DNA from: Pythium myriotylum
Taxonomy: Eukaryota > Oomycota > Peronosporomycetes > Pythiales > Pythiaceae
Direction: 5' to 3'
Assembly (NCBI GenBank): GCA_023091665.1
Contig: JALJCQ010000012.1
Coordinates: forward strand, 1,860,001 to 1,924,000
Length of the DNA stretch: 64,000 nt
Below, in pieces: positions 30,285 through 41,815 of the stretch. The position numbers and the translations under genes were made by a program. Every line of letters starts with the position of its first letter. Position 1 is the first letter of the stretch. The notes below the pieces were generated by a model that was not told where the DNA came from, ran no database searches, and saw only the letters and a list, made by a program, of their open reading frames with translations.

Positions 30285-33200
30285 ATGGACCTGCTGGAGG
30301 ATCGGCTCGCGGCAGCGGCCTCCGCGGCGAGCTCGCTGGGCGGCGGGGCCCAAGGAGCGGCGTCCTCTGTGCTGCCGCTGCCGCCGGCGGTCGCGCGCGT
30401 GTCTCCGGGCAACATCCGCTCGCTGATTCTGGAGAAAGAGAAGGAACTGCACGACATCAACGAGTACCGCATCCGCACGCTCGAGACGCTGCTGCGCGAG
30501 AAGGAGAGCGCCGCGCAGGCGTACAAGCAGAAGTTCAGCAAGCTCCAGGAGGACTTCAAGTACAACCTCAAGCTGCTCGAAGGCCGCGACGAGGAGCTCG
30601 CGCTCTACGACACCAACTTTGCGTCCATCAAGTCGGTGCTGCGCGACCGCGAGGCCGAGATCAGCGAGCTCAAGGCCCAGAACGCCGACCTGCTCGCGGA
30701 CCTCAAGCAAGAGCAGAAGCGAACGAGCGAGCAAGAGGCATACTTCCAGCAGAAGCTCAAAGACGCCCGCGCACAAATGGAAGGCGCGAGATGGACGTTC
30801 GATGACGAGCTGCGTCGCGTCCGCGACGAGATGGAGGCGAACAAGCGCAAGATGGAGCGGCAGATGCGTGAACAGCAAGAGGATCTGGAGACTCAGCGGC
30901 GCGAGATCACCATCACATTTGACGACGTGATGCGCCAACGCGAGAGTGAGTTCAAGCAGACTGTCGAGGAGCTCCAGGGCAAGACGCGCGAGCTCGAGCT
31001 GAAGATCAAGTCCACGCAGCGAGAGAGCGACATGGCCAAGGAACGGTGCGAAGAACTCAAAATCAAGATGGAGAATATGCAGCAGCTGCTTACGGAAAGC
31101 GAGAAGGAGGTGAAGAACATGGAGTGGCAGGTATCCGATGTTCGCGCCAGCAAAGACGCCAAGATCCGAGAGCTCGAGGACGAGATCTTGAAACTCCAAG
31201 ACGTCAAGCAATCGCTGTTGGACGAGTATGAGGGTAAAATGTCTGAGCTGCTGCAATCGTTGCATTCTGTGGAGAAGGCGTTCGTGCAGCAGAAGACCCA
31301 CTACGAAGAAGAACTTCAGCGTCATATCCGCAAGAAAGATGAGGATGCTCAGAATATGACACTGCGCATGGACGGAAAGGTACAATCACTCATGGCCAAG
31401 TTGCGCACAACTGAAGAGCAGTGCGAAAAGCTGCAGGCGGAAATGAAGCAACTTGCGTGGGAGAGCGAAGACAGATTGCTGGAGAAATATCGAGAAATCG
31501 ATCGTCTCAAGCAGGAGATTGGAGACGTGAACGATCAGAAACAAAGCATGGTCGCGGAGATGAAGCAACAACTGTGGACAGTGGATCGAGAAAATGTGAG
31601 TCTTCAAGAAAAGCTGAAGGACGCGACAATGCAAATCCAGATGCAGAAGGAGAAAGACAAGATACAGCGCCAAGACCTTGCCGAGTCTATGGAGAAGCAG
31701 GAGGAGCTCAAACGAGAAATCGTTACACTGAACCTAAGATGGGAGAACAAATTCCAGGAGCATGAGAACGAACTGAATTCAAGACACGAGTTGCGACTTC
31801 GTGAACAGCAGCAAGCACGTGAGAGACTGTTGGCTGAAAAGCAGGCGACAGAAGACAGGTTACTCCACGTTGAAAATGAGCTTCATCGATTACGATCGGA
31901 GTTGCTTAGTGCTAAATCGGATGCGAGGATTAGCGCGTCGTTTGGACCCAAGTTTGCGCCTTCGAAGGACCACTTGCGTGGCAGTCATGACGAAGGACAA
32001 ATCCCTGCACCATCTCCGTTGTGGAGTGATGACAACGGGACTTTATCGCCAATCACCGGGATGTCTCCTCTGTTGACAGAGAGTCCACAAAGAACGACCA
32101 ATAATGGAATCAATGGGCGTGGTTCAGGATCGAGTGCTGATAATGTAGTTATGGATGAGTCTCTTCGAGCCGAAAATGCGAAACTCAAAGGTACCGATGA
32201 AGTTATGGCGCACTAGCTGACTTTACACTGAACCAGTCTTTATTGAGCAGAGCTGATTCATCAAATGCGTGAAGCCCTCGCCCAGCAGGCACAGGATTTT
32301 TCTGGGGCTGCATCCCCAGGAGGAGGAGATATGGATCTAATTGGCCGTCTTCGCCAAGCTGAAAAGCAGTGCGTTCTACTTGAGGCGAAGCTGCATGAAG
32401 CCGAGTCGAAGATCATCAATCATGGATCGCCCTCGTCATTTGCAGTCAGTGAGCAGCTTACCCTTTGTCAAGCTGAGCTTATTCAGGCCAGTCGTCAGAT
32501 TGAAGAGAAAAACCAACGGATTGCAGAGCTAGAGCGTGAGTTAGAGGCTACTACGCAAAAGGCGCCAGGGCTCTCATCGACTAATGTCGTGGGTGATGCC
32601 GTTGTGTCTGATCTGAGAAGGAAACTATCATCTGCGCACGCGGATATCGAACGACTGGTTAAAGAGCGCACTCAGTTGATGGAACTGAGCAATCAGCTCA
32701 CAGCCGAGCTGAGGAAGCTCAAAGAGTCGGCAGGCAACACCAGCGGTGCCGACGTTGCAGGGAAAAAAGACTACGAAAATCTGATCGCTGAACTCACCCG
32801 ATCGCTTGAAGAATCTCGACTACACAACAAGACGTTAAAGAAAGAACTTCGAAGGTTGGTGAAACTTCAAGTGATGAATCAAAGTCCTGCATCTGAAGGC
32901 GGTGATAGAGACCGAGGAGACAAATCACGGGCATCGTCCGTCGTAAGCACCGTTCCTGATGGTGATGAACCGCGGCGGTCAAGCACTCTCTCCATGATGC
33001 GAGCTCTGGGGTCAACCCCTCAGGATACAAGACGGTTAAGCACTGTGTCCTCGGTAATAAGTGGCAATTCAGCACCACAGTCGAGTGCATTTGACGAAGA
33101 ACTTTTATCACTCGTACGAAACAAAACGGGCTCAGTCACGAGAGTACAGAAGCGTACATCTGCAGCCATTCCACCAAGTATTCCAGAAGACGAGGAGGCT

Positions 33201-33614
33201 GACGACGAGGATTCAACTAGGCCGCCACAACAGCCACGGGTGTCACTAGACCGCACACATCAGTCGTTTACATCCGAAGGTCCAGGCAGCTCAAATGGAG
33301 ACACTGGTCGGACATCTCTGAGTATGCTCTTCAGCCGTGATCGTGTGGATTCGATTACTTCTGCTGGTTCTGAGTCAGCTCCGGTAAGCGATGCACGCAT
33401 GAGACTCCAGCAAGCGAAAGAAATGCTGCTGTTGGCAGGAAAGAAAGCCCAACGAAGCGCGAGTTTAGCTTCGGGATCTATTCCAGCCAAATCCAGTGAT
33501 CGAGAGACACTAAGCCAAAGAAGTTCGATCAAGAAACTCAAAGAGCTTCAGGCGAAGCGAGCTGAAATGGTTTCCGACCGAAAGAAAGTCAGAAATTATA
33601 GCATGGCGACATGA
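30285..33614 (+). CDS. CCDC57: CCDC57-like coiled-coil protein
   Basis: Two exons, 30285-32190 and 32251-33614, joined across a 60-nt intron (phase 1, GAG codon restored), giving 1089 residues. The start is the ATG giving MDLLEDRLAAAAS. From about residue 50 it is a long coiled coil. The segment KLQEDFKYNLKLLEGRDEEL, then YDTNFASIK and REAEISELK, matches the conserved N-terminal region of vertebrate CCDC57, a centriolar satellite/centrosome protein needed for microtubule organisation and ciliogenesis. The C-terminal third is Ser-rich and disordered, ending SIKKLKELQAKRAEM. Neighbouring the WD40/FN3/IQ gene, it fits a zoospore flagellum apparatus role. The assignment rests on recalled motif similarity. 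Confidence 0.75.
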
Positions 33615-33785
33615 AAACCTACCTAGACAAGTTGTTACACATGAAGTAAGAATGTATTTTGAATCTCGAACGAAGAACGAAAATGTGGACCATCAATGGC
33701 AATGGCCTTATAGCGATCTTCTGTGTACCTGTTACTTCCTTTTGCTGACCTATTGAGCGAGACGACCTATCGTTTAGCATTCTGC

Positions 33786-34841
33786 TTACAGGAAGTAGTC
33801 GGGCGTACGGCGCGTGACGTGCGGCTCTCCGCGACGCGGCGCAGGATCGAATTGGAGGCTGCAGACAAGGACAAATCTATCAGTACGCCGTTCAATACCC
33901 ATGTGACGAGGAAAACGGTGACGTACAATGTGTATCGCATCTGCTCGTCCACTTCCATGATTGCCGCCTCGTTGCCGCAGCGGTAGCAGTAGTTTGGCGC
34001 GCTGAAGATTGTTACAACGTTCCGGTTGTGCGACCAGTTGTAGCCCTGCAGAGATCAGTCGGGTGAGATACCACCATGAATCGACTGGTCTTTGGTATTC
34101 ATATCTTACCTCCATCACGAGTTGATGCGCTCGCGCGATGAGTGTGAGGCCGTTCGCGTGGTTAAACTGCTCGGAGATATCGGCGCCGAAGGTGTAGCCA
34201 GCACCTCGCGGGGAAATCCCCCAGCCTGCACGGTCGTCCGGGTCGGACCAGAGCAGGTCGCACATCGCGCCTTCGTGGGGCACCTCTTGGATGCGGTCGA
34301 AGCCGCGAATGTAGTCGAGCGTGTCGATGGAGGGCGAGAGACCTCCGTGGAGACAGAAGATCTGGTTCTCGACGACGGCCGTGAGCGGCAGGTAGTCAAA
34401 GACGTCGGTGAAGTACTTCCACACGTTCGGGCTGCCGTACTTGCGCAGACACTCGTCGTAGAAGCCGTAGACCTGCGTGATCTGGCGCGACTCGTGGTTG
34501 CCACGCAGGATGAAGACGCGGTCTTTGAAGCGCACTTTGAGGCAGACGAGGAGCGTGACGGTTTCGACCGAGTAGTATCCGCGGTCGACGTAGTCGCCCA
34601 TGAAGAGGTAGTTGGTGTCGGGCGCGTGGCCGCCGATGCGGAAGAGCTCCATGAGGTCGTGGAACTGGCCGTGGACGTCGCCGCAGACCGTGACGGGGCA
34701 CCGCACGGGCTGCACGTTGGACTCTTGCACGAGCACTTCCTTGGCCTTGGTGCAGAGCTGCAGCACCTCGTTCTCCGTGAGCGGCGTGCAGCCGTAGAGC
34801 TTCTCGCACCACGCGTCCAGCGTCTCGATCGACAGCGTCAT
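33786..34841 (-). CDS. PPP2C: Protein phosphatase 2A catalytic subunit
   Basis: Three exons, 34841-34110, 34045-33927 and 33858-33786, giving 307 residues. It is the serine/threonine phosphatase core of the PP2A holoenzyme. Metal and catalytic motifs are all present: GDVHGQF, GDYVDRG, GNHESRQ, the histidine in [12 protein letters not shown], and the invariant C-terminal TPDYFL whose Tyr and Leu are phosphorylated and carboxymethylated. The loop [12 protein letters not shown] and the [13 protein letters not shown] segment are PP2A-type rather than PP4/PP6. Both introns (64 and 68 nt) interrupt strongly conserved sequence and restore it exactly on splicing. Confidence 0.96.
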   Translation of the reverse strand: MTLSIETLDAWCEKLYGCTPLTENEVLQLCTKAKEVLVQESNVQPVRCPVTVCGDVHGQFHDLMELFRIGGHAPDTNYLFMGDYVDRGYYSVETVTLLVCLKVRFKDRVFILRGNHESRQITQVYGFYDECLRKYGSPNVWKYFTDVFDYLPLTAVVENQIFCLHGGLSPSIDTLDYIRGFDRIQEVPHEGAMCDLLWSDPDDRAGWGISPRGAGYTFGADISEQFNHANGLTLIARAHQLVMEVRYEYQRPVDSWWYLTRLISAGLQLVAQPERCNNLQRAKLLLPLRQRGGNHGSGRADAIHIVRHRFPRHMGIERRTDRFVLVCSLQFDPAPRRGEPHVTRRTPDYFL

Positions 34842-35074
34842 GGTCGGAGCTGCTGAGGGGTCTCGCGGCAGAAAATCCCCAGGTTCACCTTCGACTCGGG
34901 CCCGTGTGCCAAAACACGGTGAGGTGACGGAGGCAGAGGGTGGGGTGGACCACACCAAGAACGACACATACACACACTTGCCCGTGTGCAGTAACGGATG
35001 GACAGATAGATACATGGACTCTAACGTCGCTTGGTCTCTTCTCTCTCTCTCTCTTTGGTTGCTTCTCTCTGTCT

Positions 35075-36288
35075 CTATGGCTCGTAAATGTCCTTGCCGA
35101 GCTCGACCAGCGCCGCCTCTATTCTCTTCATGATGGCCGAGTAGAGCGGCTTCTCTCTCTCCTGGGTCTCCCACGGAGCCTGCGAGCCCACGACGCGGCC
35201 TTCAGGGTACTTCTCGAAGAGGTCGTCGAAGTTGATGGGCTCGCCGACGCGGACCTTGACGTGGACGCCCGTTCGCGGGATCACGCTGATCAACTTGTTG
35301 TGCTCGTTCTGCGGCATGATCTTCTCCATGTTGGCGTGGTAGAACGGCACGACGATCGGACGCACGTCCGCGCGAGCAATCAGCTTGGCTGTGCCCCACT
35401 TGAGCAGCCCGATCTCAGCAACGCGAGGACCAGATCGACCACCGAGAACTGCCAACACGCAATGGGTTAGATGACGCGGCTGGAGACGTCGTGGCCACTC
35501 GACGCACCTTCATGCTGCTCGATCTTGCCCTCCGGGAAGACGTGGACCCAGCCGCCTTCCTGAACTTTGTTAAAGAGCGTTTTCAGCATCTGCATAGGAG
35601 TGCATTGTCAACTCAGTACGAATGGTTTCTGCCAAGAAGACAATGGCGTATCGTACGGGCTGATCGACTCCTCCTCCGCGCTTAATTGGCAGCACTTTTG
35701 CCGCGAAGAAGAACCAGCTGATAGCGCCATTCTTGATGTAGCTGTACTCCTGGCTGTCCCGATCGCAACGTCAATTGTCTTCCTGCACTTGCAGCAATGC
35801 AGACGATGCCACCACGCACCTTACGAGGCTCCATCGCACGTTCCAGGGCACCGAGTACGACCACGGCAGAATCCTAAAGATCAACGACGCCAAAGTGAGC
35901 CATCTAGCTTCGGTACGAATCGCGACAGCGAGGCAGACACGCACGTGGCGATGACGGCCGGGTCGTCGACGGTGGCCGAGTGGTTGGAGACGGTGATCAA
36001 GGCTTGTCGGGGCTTGCGCTCGGACGCGGCTTTCGTCAAGTGCTCCGCGCCTTCCGCCGACGTCGAGTTGAGCACGGTCATGTAGAACTTGGAGATGCCC
36101 GTGCCGCCGACCGTGAGGGGAATGCGTCCGACGCTGTGGAGCCAGCCGGGGAAGACGTGCTCGCGCGGGCCGGCGTAGGAGCCGTCGCCGCGGTCGCCGT
36201 CGGGCGCGTCGACGTAGAGCGCGGCCGCGCCGGCGCCGAGGGCCGCGCCGCCCGCGAGCGACGCCGTGCGCAGCGCTCGTCGCAGCAT
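35075..36288 (-). CDS. TAZ: Tafazzin-like phospholipid acyltransferase
   Basis: Five exons: 36288-35939, 35873-35820, 35753-35657, 35589-35508 and 35448-35075, giving 318 residues. The start at 36288 ([20 protein letters not shown]) gives a mitochondrial-type targeting or membrane sequence; an upstream in-frame ATG at 36390 is an alternative. Acyltransferase motif I reads [10 protein letters not shown], the tafazzin variant of NHxxxxD. Later exons give [43 protein letters not shown] and [14 protein letters not shown]. Tafazzin remodels cardiolipin acyl chains in mitochondria. The first donor (GTCTGC at 35938) is weak; the others are good. All four introns are 59-67 nt. Confidence 0.88.
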
Positions 36289-37442
36289 CCGGTGCTGGTG
36301 GTGCCGCCGCACGTTCTTTGGCTCGGAAGAGCTCCGCGGATTTCCAACACCAGTCGCATGACATAACGTGTTGGACGATCGTGACGGCAACGTTACGAGC
36401 AGGAGAGATAGGAACCGGTGGCGGTTAACAACAGGACCCTAAAATCAGTATGCGATAGGAACCATGCAATGAATTTAGAGAACGTGAAGCGAGTATTAGA
36501 ACGGTATTACTACTGGAGTTTTTGGTCTTGGTCGCCGACGCTGACGCTGACGCTGACGCGCACGTGTGCGTCCCGCCAACAGACGAGAACAAGTGTCGAC
36601 TGACGACGGCAATGTCGACTGGCACACTGTACTAGTGCGTGGTCGTGAGCATTGCATGTAGGGATGGCATGAGGGCGTCGGACCAGCGCGTCAGCGAAAC
36701 TAGACCGGCGAACGCGACAGGACAATCGCCTCGTTCGTGGCCACCTACTTGAAGTTCGTGTCGGTTTGGTCTCGTGGCTTCGTTAAAACGAACCAACTTT
36801 CAGACGAAAGCGCGTTTTCTTCCTCGCGGCTGTCCTCGACGACAGCAGCGTTGCCTCTCCTGACGAAACATTCGCAGTGTCTAATCTGAACTCCTCCGTC
36901 CATTTGGCTCGCTGAGCTTCCATTGAGCTTTCGCGAAGGCACCACGTCGGGATTTTCTGGTGTGCAAACTGAGGTTTACGCCAAGTGGGTCCATTCTCCA
37001 ACACGGATTATGTCAAAGCATTTTGTTTAATTGGTTAAATATACAGTGAAAACAGCGTTTTAGCCAATCGTTATGGAGAGATGCTGATGTGAGCTCTGAC
37101 ACAATCGGTCCAACAAGTCGCCTGGGAAAGGATTGTGGCAAGGGAGTTACTGTGGCAAACCACGCAAATTGCGCACTACGATTCTCAGTATATTTAGTAT
37201 CATATTATTTCATACAGGTCAATTGATATTGATTCCGCCATGCGCCTGTGCCCTTCGAACCAACAGCATCAAGTATTGAGATACTCGACACCGACCCACT
37301 CATTCGAAGCGAGGGTTGCACCTGATGATGCCACTGAGAACGATGGGCAATTCGAATCCTTCCCTGCCCGCGACGCGATGGATGTCGTAGGGACACAGCC
37401 GACGCTCGTCGTCTTCACTCGCGAATCTGCGGCGGCTGAGCC
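36289..37442. other. Intergenic region, promoters of tafazzin and PDR genes
   Basis: About 1.15 kb between divergent genes. It contains a short (GACGCT)n run at 36537-36560 and an AT-rich stretch at 37005-37250. No coding region is supported. Confidence 0.5.
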
Positions 37443-40400
37443 ATGGCGACCTCGATGAAGAGCCCTGGCCAAGAGGAACCGGCGTTCCAGTCCGAGTACC
37501 TGGGAGTCGTCGTCGACGACGGCCAGGCCGACTCGGCGCTGTCGCTGCTCACGAGCGGCGGCCCGCAGAGTCTCCACTCGCACGTGGCCTCTCGCATGGA
37601 GACGGCGCTGGGCCGCGCCATGCCCCGGATGGAAATCCGCTTCCGTGATCTCGCTATCAGCGCCGACACGACTGTCCGCGTCAAGGACGACGACGCGGCC
37701 ACGCAGCACCTCCCGACGCTGCCCAACGAAGCCCTCAAGATGCTACGCGGTCTACGCGCCAAGAAGAGCGTCGTCCAGAAGCAGATCCTCCATGAGATCA
37801 GCGGCGTCCTGCGCCCAGGCACCATGACCCTCGTGCTGGGCCAGCCCGGATCCGGCAAGTCGTCGCTGCTCAAGATGCTCAGTGGCCGCTTCCCTGTGAC
37901 CAAGCAAATCCACGTCCAGGGAGAGATCACGTACAACGGCAAGCCCCAGGGAGAGCTCACCCACCACTTGGCGCAGTTCGTGGCCTACGTCACGCAGCAC
38001 GACAAACACTTCGGGTCGCTCACCGTCCAGGAGACCTTCGAGTTCGCGCACAAGTTCTCGGGCTCGCGGCTTCCACGCCACACGGCCGAGATGCTCAAGA
38101 ATGGCACTCCGGAGGAGATCGCAGAGGCGGAGCGAGCGATCGCGTCGCTCTTCGAGCAGTATCCGCAGGTTATTCTCCACCAACTCGGACTGGTGAACTG
38201 CAAGGACACGATCATCGGCGACGCTATTACTCGCGGGGTCTCTGGCGGTGAGAAGAAGCGAGTCACGCTCGGTGAAATGGAGTTTGGATTGAAGTACGTA
38301 ACGCTGATGGACGAGATCTCGACGGGTCTTGATAGTGCTGCGACCTACGACATCGTGAAGACCCAACGTAGCATCGCTGACACTTTCAAGAAGACAGTCG
38401 TCATGTCTCTGCTCCAGCCTGGCCCGGAGGTGTTCAACCTGTTTGACGATGTCATCCTACTCAACGAAGGCCACGTTCTATACTATGGACCGCGTGATCA
38501 GGTCGTTGCGTACTTTGAGGCTTTGGGATTCGCGCGACCTCCGCACCGCGACGTCGCTGACTTCCTCATGGACCTTGGTACTAGTATGCAAAAGCAGTAC
38601 GAAGTCAAGGACTTTGGTAAACAGATTCCTCGCTTCGCATCCGAATTCGGCGAACTGTACCGGCGGTCTGAAGTGTGCAAACAGATCCAAGCTTTAGTGG
38701 ACGCTCCACAAGATCCTGTCCTCAAGAAGGACATCGAAGACTACGTGGATCCCATGCCGGCGTTCCAACAGTCGTACTGGGACAACACGCTCACGCTATT
38801 CCACCGCCAGATGAAGATCGCGTTGCGCAACAAGCCGTTTCTCTTGGGTCGTGCTATCATGGTCATCGTCATGGGTCTGTTATACTCTTCCGTCTTCTAC
38901 CAGTTCGATCCTCGCAACGTGCAAGTTGTTATGGGTACACTTTTTGCTGCCGTGCTATTCCTCACCCTAGGCCAATACTCAGCGCTCCCGACGATGATGA
39001 TCTCGCGAGAGATCTTCTATAAGCAGCGCAGTGCGAACTTTATCCGGTCGTCCAGCTATGTCGTGTCCTTCCTCGTGAGCCAGATCCCACTCGCGATCAT
39101 CGAGACGATCGTCTTTGGATCCATGATGTACTGGCTCTGTGGCTTTGCCAAGTCAGCTCTCGCATTCCTCAATTTCGAAATACTGCTTCTGCTCACGAAC
39201 ATATGCTTCACAGCGTGGTTCATGGTTATCTCAGCGTGGGCGCCGGATATGCACGTCGTCGAGCCCGTGGGACTCGTGACTCTACTGTTCTTTGTGCTCT
39301 TCGCTGGCTTCGTGATCTTCAAGAGCCAGCTTCCCGATTACCTCGTGTGGCTCTACTGGATTGATCCGATGGCTTGGAGCATGCGAGCGGTTGCAGTCAA
39401 CCAGTACCGTGCGCCTGAGTTTGACAAGTGCCTGTTCGAGGGGCGAGACTATTGCCAATTGACTGGTGGCAAGACGATGGGCGAGTACTACCTGTCATTC
39501 TACGACATGCAGACCGAGAAGTACTGGATCTACTACGGTATGATCTTCTTGATCGCGAGCACGATCGTGTTCTTGGTTATCACGACGCTGCTACTCGAGT
39601 ACAAGCGGCACGAGGCCCCTGAGAACCACGACTCGACTAGTGCCCCGAGCGAGACGGATAAAGAGGATGGAGAACTCAAAGTGACGACAAACTACAACCA
39701 ACTCCAGTCCCCTAAGTCGACAGAGACAGCGTTTGAAGTTACGATCTCGCGTGAGAAGAACTTCGTGCCAGTGACGTTGGCTTTCAAGGACCTTCGCTAC
39801 TCTGTCGTCGATCCACACAACCCAAAGCAGAGCCTCGAGCTTCTAAAGGGAATCACTGGATACGCGCTGCCGGGATCAGTGACAGCTCTAATGGGGGCGT
39901 CTGGCGCAGGTAAGACAACGTTGATGGACGTGATTGCTGGACGCAAGAGCGAAGGTGTGATCAGCGGCTCGATCTTGATGAACGGGTACCCTGCATCGGA
40001 CCTCACGATCCGTCGGGCGACGGGATACTGCGAACAAGTTGACGTTCACTTGGAGAGCGCAACATTCCGAGAGGCACTTACTTTCAGCGCGTTCCTTCGC
40101 CAGAGTAGCACCGTGTCCGACGCGAAGAAGTATGACACCGTGAACGAGTGTCTTGAACTGCTGAACATGGAGAACATTGCGGACCGCGTCGTGCGTGGCA
40201 GCACGATCGAGCAGCGAAAGCGTCTGACCATCGGTGTGGAACTGGCCGCACAGCCCAGTCTCATCTTCCTGGACGAGCCGACCAGTGGCCTCGACGCGCG
40301 GTCGGCAAAGATCATCATGGACGGAGTGCGCAAGGTGGCGGACTCGGGACGAACTATCGTATGCACGATTCACCAGCCGTCGGCCGAAGTGTTTTACGTG

Positions 40401-41627
40401 TTCGACAGCCTGCTGCTGCTCAAGAAGGGCGGCGAGACGGTGTACTACGGCGACTTGGGGCCGAACTGCCGCACGCTCGTCGACTACTTCGAGACGATCC
40501 CAGGTGTGAAGCCTCTCCCGACCGGATACAACCCCGCGACCTGGATGCTCGAGTGCATCGGAGCCGGCGTGAGCAATGAAGTGACGGCGGAAGTCGATTT
40601 CGTCGAGTACTTCAAGAGCAGCGAACAGTTCAAGCTACTGACTGACGCGATCGAGAAAGAAGGCGTCTCCCGACCGTCACCGGATAAGCCCGAAGTCAAG
40701 TTCGAAACCAAACGCGCTGCGACTGCGGCGACACAGTTCCGCTTCCTACTCCAGCGTTCATTCAGTCTGTACTGGCGAACGGCTTCGTACAACCTCACAC
40801 GTTTCGTGATCTCGCTCGCGTTGGCGCTCCTCTTCTGGCTTGTGTTTGGTGGTGCGGAGTACGAAACGTACCAAGGCATCAACTCGGGAATGGGCATGGT
40901 CTTTCTCACGTCGCTGTTCAATGGCATCGTCTCGTTCAACAGCGTGTTGCCGATCGCCGTAGAAGAGCGGAACGCGTTCTACCGCGAACGAGCAGCCGAG
41001 ACCTACAACGCGTTCTGGTTCTTCTTGGCTTCCACAATTGTCGAGATCCCGTACGTCTTCGTGAGCGGACTGCTCTTCACGGTTGTGTTTTTCCCTGCTG
41101 TGGGCTTCCAAGGCTTCACGACAGGCGTGCTCTACTGGATCAACGTCTCGATGCTCGTGCTGATGCAAACCTACTTTGGTCAGCTGCTCGCGTACTTGCT
41201 GCCTACAGTCGAGGTCGCGGCAATCATCGGTGTGCTTCTCAACTCGGTCTTCTTCCTATTCATGGGTTTTGTGCCTCCGGCGTCGCTGCTGCCGAGTGGT
41301 TACAAGTGGATGTACTACGCAACACCGCAGCGCTACCCGTTTTTCATCCTCTCGGCGCTCGTCTTCGGTGAGTGTGACGAGAATCCGGTCTTGAACCCCG
41401 CAACTGGCCAGATCGTGCAGCTTGGCGGGCCCCAGCTCGGGTGCACGATCCTCAAGAACACGCCCGTGGATCTTGGCACAATCACGATCAAGGGATTCGT
41501 AGAGAACCTGTACAAGATGAAGTACGACGAGATTTGGACCAATTTCGCCGCGGTCATCGGCTTCGTCGTGCTTTTCCGCGTGCTCGCGTTGCTCGCGCTC
41601 CGCTTCGTCAACCACCAGAAGAGATAG
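37443..41627 (+). CDS. PDR-type full-size ABCG transporter (copy A)
   Basis: 1394 residues, single exon, with the reverse PDR order (NBD-TMD)2. NBD1 has Walker A GQPGSGKSS near residue 135 and signature VSGGEKKRVT. The first TMD follows (from about 470) with the PDR loop around LFEGRDYC. NBD2 has Walker A GASGAGKTT near 820, a changed signature (STIEQRKRLTIG) and Walker B LIFLDEPTSGLDARS, then the second TMD to the C-terminus. This plasma-membrane family exports lipophilic drugs, toxins and lipids using ATP and is greatly expanded in oomycetes. Parts are nearly identical to the inverted copy at 58393-62550. Confidence 0.96.
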   Translation: MATSMKSPGQEEPAFQSEYLGVVVDDGQADSALSLLTSGGPQSLHSHVASRMETALGRAMPRMEIRFRDLAISADTTVRVKDDDAATQHLPTLPNEALKMLRGLRAKKSVVQKQILHEISGVLRPGTMTLVLGQPGSGKSSLLKMLSGRFPVTKQIHVQGEITYNGKPQGELTHHLAQFVAYVTQHDKHFGSLTVQETFEFAHKFSGSRLPRHTAEMLKNGTPEEIAEAERAIASLFEQYPQVILHQLGLVNCKDTIIGDAITRGVSGGEKKRVTLGEMEFGLKYVTLMDEISTGLDSAATYDIVKTQRSIADTFKKTVVMSLLQPGPEVFNLFDDVILLNEGHVLYYGPRDQVVAYFEALGFARPPHRDVADFLMDLGTSMQKQYEVKDFGKQIPRFASEFGELYRRSEVCKQIQALVDAPQDPVLKKDIEDYVDPMPAFQQSYWDNTLTLFHRQMKIALRNKPFLLGRAIMVIVMGLLYSSVFYQFDPRNVQVVMGTLFAAVLFLTLGQYSALPTMMISREIFYKQRSANFIRSSSYVVSFLVSQIPLAIIETIVFGSMMYWLCGFAKSALAFLNFEILLLLTNICFTAWFMVISAWAPDMHVVEPVGLVTLLFFVLFAGFVIFKSQLPDYLVWLYWIDPMAWSMRAVAVNQYRAPEFDKCLFEGRDYCQLTGGKTMGEYYLSFYDMQTEKYWIYYGMIFLIASTIVFLVITTLLLEYKRHEAPENHDSTSAPSETDKEDGELKVTTNYNQLQSPKSTETAFEVTISREKNFVPVTLAFKDLRYSVVDPHNPKQSLELLKGITGYALPGSVTALMGASGAGKTTLMDVIAGRKSEGVISGSILMNGYPASDLTIRRATGYCEQVDVHLESATFREALTFSAFLRQSSTVSDAKKYDTVNECLELLNMENIADRVVRGSTIEQRKRLTIGVELAAQPSLIFLDEPTSGLDARSAKIIMDGVRKVADSGRTIVCTIHQPSAEVFYVFDSLLLLKKGGETVYYGDLGPNCRTLVDYFETIPGVKPLPTGYNPATWMLECIGAGVSNEVTAEVDFVEYFKSSEQFKLLTDAIEKEGVSRPSPDKPEVKFETKRAATAATQFRFLLQRSFSLYWRTASYNLTRFVISLALALLFWLVFGGAEYETYQGINSGMGMVFLTSLFNGIVSFNSVLPIAVEERNAFYRERAAETYNAFWFFLASTIVEIPYVFVSGLLFTVVFFPAVGFQGFTTGVLYWINVSMLVLMQTYFGQLLAYLLPTVEVAAIIGVLLNSVFFLFMGFVPPASLLPSGYKWMYYATPQRYPFFILSALVFGECDENPVLNPATGQIVQLGGPQLGCTILKNTPVDLGTITIKGFVENLYKMKYDEIWTNFAAVIGFVVLFRVLALLALRFVNHQKR
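37533..38224. repeat. Near-identical tract 1 of inverted PDR pair (copy A)
   Basis: This 692-bp stretch, covering the N-terminus and most of NBD1, matches the reverse complement of 61796-62487 with very few differences (one synonymous change noted near 37583). Outside it the two genes diverge at many silent sites. Confidence 0.85.
39820..41236. repeat. Near-identical tract 2 of inverted PDR pair (copy A)
   Basis: This 1417-bp stretch, from just before NBD2 into the second membrane domain, matches the reverse complement of 58784-60200 with few differences. It is in the same register as tract 1 (positions in the two copies always sum to 100020), so no net indel separates the tracts. Confidence 0.85.
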
Positions 41628-41815
41628 ATACGTATCAATACAGTCGTTGGAGTAAACCTCTGTCGTGGTTGCCGTCGGTGACGCCTTCGTCCACCATGTG
41701 AGTGTCACGCAGTGCTATCACTGCTCCCGATATCCCTATTCTTGGTTCCCAATGAGAACGACGCAACGCACATCTTCGATCTCCATTTCACAAAAGCTGC
41801 CGTCTCCACTAAGCG

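Noticed and set aside
35036..35076. TCTC-rich run upstream of the PP2A gene as a transposon or terminator
   Set aside because: A simple pyrimidine tract in a 233-bp intergenic region; nothing beyond low complexity is visible.
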